A stretch of DNA of 64,000 nt from Glebionis coronaria. Taxonomy: Eukaryota > Streptophyta > Magnoliopsida > Asterales > Asteraceae. Positions 55,990 to 64,000 of the stretch are shown here, piece by piece. The translations under genes and the position numbers were made by a program. The stretch's first letter is position 1; each line of letters opens with the position of its first letter. The notes beneath the pieces were generated by a model. It did no database searches. It saw only the letters and a program-made list of their open reading frames with translations, and was not told where the DNA came from. The stretch covers positions 392,669,039-392,733,038 of the forward strand of contig CM046879.1 of the NCBI GenBank assembly GCA_025667525.1, written 5' to 3'.

Positions 55990-57734
55990 TAATGACTAGA
56001 TTTTAACTTAGTTATGAAAGTTCGTTGAATCCGATCTTTTCGAATTGATTACCAGTTGAAAGTGCGACTCAGTCGTTCTTGGTGGAATATAAAGGGAAAA
56101 GGTTATCTATTTTAAAACTAAAAGCAAAAAGGAAAAATGTCGTTGAGTAAAATAAAAGCTTTAAAAATTAAACTAAAAACTACTAGAAAAACACTTGGTA
56201 AAACCAGACATTTCGGGAAGCGTGAAAAATTTGAAAACTTAAAACAATGCAAATTTAAAAAAATTAAACTAAGACAAAATATTAAAATAAAACCCAATCC
56301 ATCAGAATCCCATCGGAATGCTGTCACCACAAACCGTCAGAATACTTATCGGAATGTAGGTATCGGAATATAGGAACAAAAGTATCGGAATATGGCTAAA
56401 AAGAAAATCTATCGGAATGTTTAAAAAGGAAACAATCGGAATATAGAACAAATGAATCCATCGGAATAATTTATCGGAATCCCATCGGAACGTGTAAGCT
56501 GTCGGAATATGGCTGTCGGAATATGGCTGTCAAAAATTGGGCAGCATTCCGTCGTAATACAGCCTTAAGCCCCGTCGCAATCCACGATCACAATGAGCGA
56601 TCGGAATCTTGATCGGAATAAGGGGAGTATCACAATACCGATCGCAATGTAGAAACCCTTGTGGTTTTTGCGATTGTAACAAGCTGTCGGAATCCAAATA
56701 CCTTACTTTCCGATGGAACGAGATACAAAATAAGCAAAGCAAATAAGCTATGACTAATAAGCAAATACCAAAAATTTAATTAAAACAAGAATAAGTAAAA
56801 TTAAACAAGCACGAATTTAAAACCTTTTCGAAACACAAAATTAGAAAGCAAAATAAGCAAACTTTAAGAAAGATAAAACTTTTAAGAATATTTAAAAACA
56901 AATAAGCTAAATACAAAATAAGCCAATAAGATTGTCAAACTTATAGCTTAATTCGTACAAAAGCTTAGATAGATATAAAAAGATAAACTTTTTAATCAAA
57001 TAAGCAATAAGATTAAGCAAAATCAATGCTTAACCCGAACTAAAATCAAATCAAAGACAAGAAAAGTAGGATGAGAGTGATAAAGAAAAGCTTGATTAAA
57101 GGAAAATAAAGATTAACAACAAAATTAAAAGACTTACTTGAATTAAAGGCAAGAAATTTAAGGTGCAAAAAAAGGTAATTAAATTGAGAATTAAGTAAAT
57201 GACATGAAAAATAAATGTGCAAGTAATGAAAATGGTGGAGAGCTAAGTTGTCAATTTAGCTAACAACATGAAATGAAGTGAAATGGGTTCTATTTATAGG
57301 GAGAAGGGAAGCATATGTTGCTCCTTTCTTTCTTTCTTTCTTCTTTCTCGTCTTTTCGTCTTCTTAATTCTTTGACTTTTTCGACTTTGTCTCGGGATTA
57401 ATTAAACTCGTCTTATAATTTCTTCATTAATTAGACTTGAGTTTTCGGCTTTATTAAACTTCCGTCTTTGGACTTTTTCTTCGATAAATCTTCAGAATTG
57501 GCCTTGGACTTCCGTTCTTTTTGCACTCTTTATCTTTTGACTTCGTCTTTTGTCTTTTTCTTCGATAAAAGCCCGTGAAAGCCCGTGTTTTCTCCCCTTT
57601 TCACATTTTGATCCTAAATCACAACAAAAACACAAACCACGCATAATTCTGACATTTACGACATAAAATACACGTTTTGACTTGGTTATAACTGTAATTA
57701 AGTGGTAAAAGGATGGTTGTTTTCACACCTATCA
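55990..57734 (-). repeat. Element E 5' LTR
   Basis: On the - strand it starts TGATAGG at 57734. The inner end reads CTAGTCATTA if the CCCAC target duplication is taken at face value, or ends at TCA (55993) if a canonical terminus is assumed. TATA (TATAAATA, - strand) at 57291-57298. Confidence 0.9.
57291..57298 (-). promoter_or_regulatory. TATA box, element E 5' LTR
   Basis: TATAAATA on the - strand. The 3' LTR copy is at 51615-51622. Confidence 0.55.
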
Positions 57735-57739
57735 CCCAC

Positions 57740-58522
57740 GAACGATGCTCGTGTGGTAGTCAAGTTTTTGAAAAGCTTTTTTTCCCAGTTTGGAACCCCT
57801 CGTGCGATCATAAGCGATCGTGGAACCGATTTTTGTAACGACTAATTGAAAGGGTCCTAATGAAATATGGGGTTACACATCGGCTTTCTACGGCTTATAA
57901 CCCACAAACGAGTGGGTAAGTCGAGGTTTCAAACCGAGCGTTGAAGAGGATCTTGGAGAGATCGATTGGAGAGAACCGACAATCATGGTCGGATAAGTTG
58001 GATGATGCTTTATGGGCCTTTCGGACCGCTCATAAGACGCCCATCGGGTGCACTCCTTATAAGCTTGTGTATGGGAAGAATTGTCACTTGCCAATTGAAC
58101 TCGAACACAAAGCTTATTGGGCCCTTAAGCATTGTAATGATGATATTGAGACCGCGGGAAAACATCAAAAAATGCAATTGAATGAATTAGATGAATTGAG
58201 AGACATTGCTTATGAAAATTCATTGATTTACAAAGAAAAAACTAAAAAGTTTCATGACTCAAAAATTAAAAACCGGGTTTTTAACATTGGAGATCAAGTG
58301 TTGCTTTTTAACTCACGTTTGAAAATATTTTTCGGCAAGTTGAAATCGCGTTGGTCCGGTCCATTCACCGTGACCCAAGTTTTTCCTTATGGGACCATCG
58401 AGCTAGCTCAAAATGATGGCCCCAATTTCAAGGTGAATGGACATAGGTTGAAGCACTACTTTGGCGGGGAAGTTCCATCCTTGAACTACCTCGACCAAAT
58501 CACCTTCCCCAATGATAATTAG
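57740..58522 (+). pseudogene. pol: Element A integrase, C-terminal part
   Basis: Catalytic core continues with IISDRGTDF (THF in B and C). A frame change or stop near 57843 and TAA near 57917 follow (TSG then TAA where B has GQ). The stretch from 57941 is intact: [40 protein letters not shown], then the GPY/F-like end [19 protein letters not shown] and stop TAG at 58520-58522. It aligns closely with B's C terminus. Confidence 0.9.
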
Positions 58523-58534
58523 TATTGAGGGGAT

Positions 58535-58592
58535 CGAGTCGAGCTCATGACTCGGTAATCAAAAATGTGGTGCCTCGTGGGGGAGTCCCATG
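58535..58592 (+). ncRNA. Post-pol twin hairpins of A (candidate structured RNA element)
   Basis: Hairpin 1: CGAGTCG/TGACTCG (58535-58541 with 58548-58554), 6-nt loop, G-U inner pair. Hairpin 2: CGTGGG (58576-58581) with CCCATG (58587-58592), 5-nt loop. It begins 12 nt after the pol stop. Confidence 0.6.
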
Positions 58593-60340
58593 CTTATCCT
58601 ATGTACATATTATCGCTTTCTAATGTAGTAACGTGAGGGGATTTATGCCCTTCCAACCTTTGTTTCGTGGTTGTTTGTGATATGTGGTTTTTAGATGATC
58701 ATGATCTTCACGATTGGAGCCTCTCGTGTTTGTTTTATGGGAGAACTCGATCGTTTTCTTTGAAGAATTTCTCAATATCCATGATATATCCTTTTATGTT
58801 CTAACCTTAGGGTTATAGCACACTTCATAAACGGCTTTAAATTTAACGGTTACACCCTTTCCATGCTATATTATGCATTCGACTACGTCTCTAGTATGGG
58901 GGTTTCTAACCCTTAGACTCGAAACATTGAGGACAATGTTTAACTTTAGTATGGGGGGGTGAATAGATACTTGCCTTGCCAAACCTTCACGCTTTCCTAA
59001 GTTTATCTTTTTGTTTATCGTTTTATTGCAAAATAAGGCTAAAAATGGCCAAATTTTAAAAAATTTCTCATCTTTTTATAAGTGTTTAAGACACGAATGT
59101 AGGTTTTCTGATGGCGAGAATAAGAGTAAGTTTTGACTTGACCATGCGTGTTGAGCACTTAGCTTCGATTCTTTAACTTTATATTAGGCTAAGTCTCTTA
59201 AATGTGGACGAGAAATGATAGAGTTAATTATAAGTTACTATGCTAAACGTAGAATACTCGTATTCTTTCAAAAACTCATGTGTTCTCGTTGTTTGCTTAT
59301 TCTCCCTTCGCTTGTAAATATATTTTTGCTTAATAAATATTGACTTAGCGGTTTAGTCTTGGTTGTTAGTTTCTAGTCTTTTCTAGTAGCTTCCATGTAA
59401 TTAAATTGGGAAGACATTAAGGTATCGCCAGCGTCACGGTTTTGAAGTATTGGCAACCCAAATAATCGAAAGCTTCACCCAATAATAAGATTTCAAGTGC
59501 TCACCTAAATCAAGCAAACCATTTGAAGTTCACAAGGCCGAAAAATCTATGCGAAATTGAAAGTGAATCAAGCCTTAATCTTTGAAGCTTTAAAGATCCA
59601 AAATTCGCCTTAGCGTGAGGATATACGTCTTTGGCCATAATAAACACCTCATGGCGAGGTTAAATAAAAGGCAAGGAAAGACCGAAGTCATAATAAAAGC
59701 TTCACGGCGAAGTTGAATAAAATATGGAGGTAAACCTATGATAATAAGGCCCATCCGGTAGGGGGCGTATAAAAGTCTTGGTAATAAGTCTCATGTTCAA
59801 AACCGTTATAAAACCGTGTTTATCGATTCTTCTTGTTGACTTAATTTTTTGACATCGTTGTCTATTAGGGGGGGGGGGTTATTAATTCGATGGTCTTGGT
59901 TACACCGTTATGACTCTATTTTTAGACTTAAATCTCTATCATCGCATAAGTAAAAAATGTATCCTCGTGAAACATTCAAGACAAAATAAAATATAAGAGA
60001 TACAACTTAGGAAAATGGGAGGATAAGTACGTGATTAGGGCATATGAGTAGTGTTAGAATTACTAACTTATAATGACAATGATCTCGTTGCACGCTTAGC
60101 ATGGAATTGGGGTGAAAATCGAGGACGACGAAATTATTTCTAACGAAGCATTCACGTGTTCTTGTTCTATGAACCTAAACGTCCCATTTTGTGATGAAAA
60201 TCATACATTATGTCTAAAATACAAGTAGTAGTAATAGTAGTAGTGTAGCTAGTTTATTATTCAATAAAAGTGCATAAAAATGAATTCTGGAGGTGCCACG
60301 ATACTTTATTCTAGCATTGCGTGAGGGCACAAAAATGGTT
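58593..60340 (+). other. 3' non-coding region of A
   Basis: No gene. The hairpin AAACATTG/CAATGTTT with G-rich tract is at 58922-58961. The block around 59370-59770 differs from that of B and C but contains its own repeated pieces (AAACACCTCATGGCGAGGTTAA and GCTTCACGGCGAAGTTGAATAA). An 11-base G run lies at 59868-59878. Confidence 0.65.
58922..58961 (+). other. Internal hairpin plus G-rich tract of A
   Basis: 8-bp perfect stem AAACATTG/CAATGTTT with loop AGGA, then ATGGGGGGGTG. Confidence 0.65.
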
Positions 60341-60353
60341 TAGTATGGGGGAG
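60341..60353 (+). other. Polypurine tract of A
   Basis: TAGTATGGGGGAG, identical to B's, directly before TGATGAG. Confidence 0.8.
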
Positions 60354-62017
60354 TGATGAGACTACTTTTATACATAGTCTCATCGTCCAAAACGGGCTTA
60401 AAATACATTAAATATCATGAAATATTCCAAATATATGCTTGTGTTTGTTACATGTGTATTTTAGGTACGGATATTGAGAAAATGACAAAAGATCACAAGA
60501 AACAAGCAAAAACGAACACGGGAAACGAAGCCGCATAATGAACCAAGCCCTAGTGTTGATTTTCCAAGAATAACCCTTGAAGAATTGGAGATTGTACAAG
60601 AAGGGTCCTCCAATATTGAAGAATTGACACTTTAAACCCTTGTTTATTCATAATTACAAGTTTGGTCTTTAAAGTTTGTCAAATTTACAAAAAGGGCCCT
60701 CCACTTTGAAGAATTGGCAAGAATGGTCCATCAAAAATGAAGACTTGTCAATATTAGTCCTCCAAGAAGTCAACAACAAAATTCAAGACCATAAAGTTTG
60801 AAGAAAATTCCAAAACAGCCCTTCAAGAATCAGCAAATGACAAGAAATACCCCTGAAATTACCTTTGAAAAAGTTTTGGGGAAAAGTCTAAAGTTTGAAA
60901 TTTTAAATACAAAGGAATTCGGATTTAATCAAGTTCAAACTAAAATGAAAAGAGAATGGAAGAAGGAGGGTAATTTTTGTCAAACACCCAAACTAACCTA
61001 GACCAGTGGTGGGTTAACACGTGTCCCACTCACCCTTTCCACCAATAAGAACCCCCCATTTTGACACATCACTTCCCACTAATACCAGACTTTAACTAAT
61101 CATGGATTAGTTTATTATTTGGCGCTTAACACAACTTTTAAGCCCAAAATCAAATCAAACTTAGCACTATTCACCGTATGAACACAATTGGGCATTTGTT
61201 AATTACTTGTAATTAACCCACCATATTATCCAGAATTATGATTAGGGTAATCATAAACATAACCCAACTCTCAAATCCCATGCCACATCATCACAAGATC
61301 ACATGCTACCAACCTTGTACACGTTTTTGGGAGAAGCTGCCAAAAGTTGGCAGAAATCCAACCATCCCAAATGAAGCTTACATTTTAAGCATCATTGAAG
61401 CCCTTGATCACAATTCCATCACTTTCCACCTCACACAAGCTGCCAAGACAACTTTACATGTTCAAGAGAATTCAAAATTCTGCAAGGGCAATATTGGGAC
61501 TTCACAACTTAGGGTTCACGTTTTTTATGCTTTGTAGTTCATTCTTGTAGCCTATAAAAGGCATTAGGCATCATACATTGTAGCTGCTCTTGGTTTTTCC
61601 TTTGTTTAAAGTTCTGTAAAGCCTTGTTCATTTTTAATGAAAAGTGTTTGAATGTTTGAAGAAATCCAAGTGCCAAGTTAATTCATTGCTTGTTATTGAT
61701 ATATGTTTGAGTTGTTTGAATCTTCAAACCTATTTTTAAATCTTGTGCAAGAAATTGCCAAGTTTTCCAAAAACTTGATATTTTGCTAAGACTTTGGTAC
61801 ATCTTTGGAATTTTTGGATTACAAGTGATCTAAACACCCTGATAAGAAGATTATGAAGGTGTTGGGAGCTTGTGGTTTGGGGATAATTAAAGAGTGGGTA
61901 CAAAGGTTGCATTAATCAAGCTTTTTCTACTTTTCTGTTTTTCATATTTTATGTTCTAACCTTGTTGATTCTTAGCAGCTTTGTTGTGGAAGCTTGTGCC
62001 TTGTTTTGCTACGCACT
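60354..62017 (+). repeat. Element A 3' LTR (interrupted by G)
   Basis: Related to B's LTR: same start, same 31-bp array (60674-60766), TATA box TATAAAAG at 61553-61560, and TTCTTAGCAGCTT near 61970 matching B near 5929. It ends at G's start; the rest lies beyond G and H, outside or unreadable here. Small ORFs at 60353-60538 and 61238-61537 have no recognisable domain. Confidence 0.88.
61553..61560 (+). promoter_or_regulatory. TATA box, element A 3' LTR
   Basis: TATAAAAG in GTAGCCTATAAAAGGC. Confidence 0.6.
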
Positions 62018-62539
62018 ATTGGGAATAAATATAAGTGTATTCATTACCCCTGTTAGTTGGTCAATGGTTCCCCTGCTAGAGTAAGTTCCCCCTGCTAAAT
62101 AACAAAGGCAGGGGGATTGGTTCCCCTGCTGAAGTCAAAGGCCCTGTCGCTAGAGATAAACTTGGAATAGATTATAATGCGTTTCTATTACTACTTCGAG
62201 ATACTTTCCAAGTTTGTTAGTAGTAATCTTGTACGTGAGTCCTTGTACTATAAAAGGACCCACTAGGTTATCATGCAATGTGTGTCTTTTTCTCTGTTGT
62301 CTTTCATTTCATACTTTAAGGTTTTTGTAACCCTAATACCATTATTGGGTATTCGTATATCTTTGATATATTAAAGTTTAACGTTTGCTTTAATCATTTG
62401 TTCTTGTGCTAAACACTACATTCCGCATCTTGTTTAGTTACTTTGTATTGCCAAGTTTCTCTAGTGTTAGATTGAATCTATTCTCTATATGACAACCCTT
62501 AAACAAGCTAAGGTTTAGGATCTGAGTTTGGGATCAACA
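62018..62539 (+). repeat. Element G 5' LTR (about 522 bp)
   Basis: Ends GGGATCAACA two bases before the primer site. TATA box TATAAAAG at 62249-62256. Several CCCCTGCTA repeats lie at 62045-62145. The second LTR copy is not in the window, so the limits are inferred. Confidence 0.75.
62249..62256 (+). promoter_or_regulatory. TATA box, element G LTR
   Basis: TATAAAAG in GTACTATAAAAGGACCC. Confidence 0.65.
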
Positions 62540-62541
62540 AG

Positions 62542-62553
62542 TGGTATCAGAGC
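62542..62553 (+). other. Primer-binding site of G (tRNA-Met type)
   Basis: TGGTATCAGAGC, the standard copia primer site. Confidence 0.9.
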
Positions 62554-62566
62554 TTGTTGAGAAACT

Positions 62567-63337
62567 TTGATTAAACCAAGAACAAAACATCTCACACAAT
62601 CAACATCAACCATCTCTTCAGATTCTAGTTCATCCTCAACCAACAACAATGCCCTCAAACTACCCATTCTGGATCCTAAAAACTTTGAACTATGGGAATT
62701 CAGAATTCAACAATACCTTAAGATGGAACACTATGTTCTATGGGAGATCATAGAATTTGGTGATCAATTTCCAAAGACTGTACAAGTTGAAGATGGTGGT
62801 AAGGGAGAAGATAAAGGTGAAAGCTCCAAAGGTGAAGCCAAGAAGAAGTCTGTTGCTCTTATTGACAAGGAAATACTGGCAAGAAGGCATGATGTCAGGG
62901 CTCATAGTTCCTTGCTGTTGGCTCTACCTGATAGACATCAGCTAAGATTCAGAAAGTTCAAAACAGCTAAGGAACTCTGAGAAGCAATAGGAAAAACATT
63001 TAGAGGAAATGAAGCCACAAAGAAGAAGAAGAAAAATCAAATGCTTGATCAGTTTACTTTTTTCAAAGCAATTGGTGATGAAGCAATTGGTACAATCTAT
63101 AATAGGCTTCAAGATCTAATTGCTCAATTGGAGTTCTTTGAAATAGAAGTGACCAGAGAACAGGTGAATACTAGGTTTCTTAACAGTCTTCAGAAAGAAT
63201 GGTTCGTCTACAAAGCTATTTGGCAGAATAGGGATGACATAGATGACAAGAACATTGATGACATATACAATAACTTGAAAGTTTTTTAGCCAGTGGTCAA
63301 TGAGATGAAATCATCAGGAACCGTCCCCACCAATTCA
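62567..63337 (+). pseudogene. gag: Element G gag (broken)
   Basis: Copia gag: LKLPILDPKNFELWEFRIQQYLKMEHYVLW near the start, where no ATG is left (the reading frame opens with TTG). TGA at 62978-62980 falls where relatives have Trp (KELWEAI), then the same frame continues FFKAIGDEAIGTIYNRLQDLIAQLEFF. A frameshift near 63285 produces TAG 63287-63289. The text is cut by element H before any zinc knuckle. Inactive. Confidence 0.85.
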
Positions 63338-63340
63338 AGT

Positions 63341-64000
63341 TGTTGATGCAAAAGTTGGGTGATCCTTGCTAGACCCGAATAAGGCTTAATTCAGATTGGC
63401 TGGGCTCCGGCTCCTGCACCAAGTGAACTGTTTGGTTGGGATCCTGCACACTAAACAACACGCGTTAGGCTTACCGTGGGAATGTTTCCCACGATTAGAC
63501 TCCGGCGTGAGAGTAAGTAATCGGTTAGGGTTTTATGTGAGTTGAGAGTATAGAACGTAATACCTTTGTGGAACCCTTGGGGGTTCCTTTTATAGGCAGT
63601 GGAACCCTAGTGGGCTGCCACTGATACTTAAACCCCAAGGAAAGGATAAGTACCAGAATTAGAATGATTGTTATCTTCTAATTATGGTGAGTGAATATCC
63701 TCTTCTTTGGGGTAAACCTATTCCTAGAAAGAATATGATTCTGTCTAACCCTATGCCGCCCGCGTCGGGCCGCGGGCCGCACACATATGTGCGGTTACTG
63801 TTCATCCAAGCCCATAAGCTTAAATGACATTATTCCCACCCATCTATGATGGGCCGGATACGGGTAGTACCCGTGGGTCGGGTTCCTGACCCGGCTGGGG
63901 ACTATACGTCATCATGTGCCCCTAGTCTAGTTGTTACAACCGTAGGCGTAACCTCTAGACTATCAAGATGCTCTCCGGACATACCAAGAAAAGACCTAGG
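63341..64000 (-). mobile_element. Element H: end of a - strand LTR retrotransposon
   Basis: Starts TGTTGATGCAAAAG on the + strand, so the - strand end is CATCAACA, a canonical LTR 3' end. It has a - strand TATA box at 63587-63594. It is more GC-rich than its surroundings, with a 7-bp inverted repeat CCGCACA/TGTGCGG near 63776-63795. No gene is visible; superfamily unknown. The boundary is where G's gag text ceases. Confidence 0.55.
63587..63594 (-). promoter_or_regulatory. TATA box, element H LTR
   Basis: TATAAAAG on the - strand in GCCTATAAAAGGAACCCC. Confidence 0.5.

Larger units (their letters stand above)
50328..57734 (-). mobile_element. Element E: non-autonomous LTR retrotransposon of the C family, no gag-pol
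   Basis: - strand. 5' LTR 55990-57734, tRNA-Asp-type primer site 55971-55986, leader similar to C's, one coding region 55740-54096 unrelated to gag-pol by eye, then the post-pol twin hairpins, internal hairpin/G-rich tract and conserved 3' block also found in B and C, then 3' LTR 50328-52059. Target duplication CCCAC on both sides. LTRs begin TGATAGG (5' copy) like C's but diverge from C along their length. About 7.4 kb. It presumably moves with proteins supplied by C-type relatives (inference). Confidence 0.88.
57735..62017 (+). mobile_element. Element A, part 3: integrase end, 3' region and 3' LTR
   Basis: Begins with E's right target duplication CCCAC and resumes A's integrase. Its LTR starts at 60354 (TGATGAGACTAC, compare B's TGATGAGATGGC) and is interrupted at 62017 by element G. 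Confidence 0.9.
62018..63340 (+). mobile_element. Element G: Ty1/copia fragment (5' LTR and gag start)
   Basis: LTR about 62018-62539, tRNA-Met-type primer site TGGTATCAGAGC at 62542-62553, broken gag 62567-63337. Cut by element H at 63341. The left terminus reads TATTGGG, probably mutated from TGTTGGG; the target duplication is not resolvable because the right end is outside the window. Confidence 0.82.

Noticed and set aside
59868..59878. 11-base G run as a functional polypurine tract
   Set aside because: It lacks the flanking motif seen at the other tracts and is not next to an LTR; likely a simple homopolymer.
63341..64000. Host gene promoter or exon at the right edge
   Set aside because: The canonical LTR end CATCAACA, a - strand TATA box and a sharp boundary inside G's gag fit an inserted LTR element better; still uncertain.

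Overview
The window is plant nuclear DNA made almost entirely of long-terminal-repeat (LTR) retrotransposons inserted into one another. I found no host gene, rRNA, tRNA gene or CRISPR array. The Athila-type Ty3/gypsy elements have primer sites like those cut from tRNA-Asp (TGGCGCCGCTGCCGG). The Ty1/copia elements have tRNA-Met-type primer sites. Both point to a dicot. From memory, the gag/pol wording resembles elements of the daisy family (Asteraceae); that is a weak taxonomic inference.

Layout. Element A (Athila-like, + strand) runs from base 1 to the end of its visible 3' LTR near 62017, broken into three pieces. Element B (Athila-like, +, 4606-49934, target duplication ACCTT) sits in A's integrase region. 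Element C (a second Athila-like family, +, 18325-47571, target duplication GAGGT/GTGGT) sits in B's 3' LTR. Element D (Ty1/copia, Sirevirus-like with a third ORF, - strand, 19388-37477, target duplication CATCC) sits in C's 5' LTR. Element E (- strand, 50328-57734, target duplication CCCAC) sits further along A's integrase gene. E has C-family LTRs, leader and 3' region but no gag-pol; its only gene encodes a cysteine-rich protein with a CCHC knuckle. A's 3' LTR is cut by G (copia, +, LTR plus broken gag from 62018). G is cut by H (the end of a - strand LTR element, 63341 to the window edge). The order of insertion is A, then B, C and D on one branch, and A then E, and A then G then H on the others.

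State of the genes. A and B are dead: many frameshifts and stops, an Asp-to-Asn change at A's first integrase catalytic position, and loss of B's RNase H Asp. C has near-identical, equal-length LTRs (1680 bp each) and only two visible frameshifts. D has two 331-bp LTRs that I read as identical, so it inserted very recently. Even so, its gag region is interrupted by three in-frame TAG codons, its gag/pol junction is out of frame, and its third ORF has one frameshift.

The most interesting signals are non-coding. A, B, C and E share a pair of small hairpins just after the pol stop. They have matching loop lengths and compensatory base changes, and they are kept in E although E lost gag-pol. Downstream come a third hairpin next to an internal G-rich tract and, in B, C and E, a conserved block of about 600 bp with a doubled module. 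D carries two arrays of a TTCGGAA/TGCGGAA motif, and the LTRs of the unrelated C and E carry arrays with the overlapping core TTCCGA.
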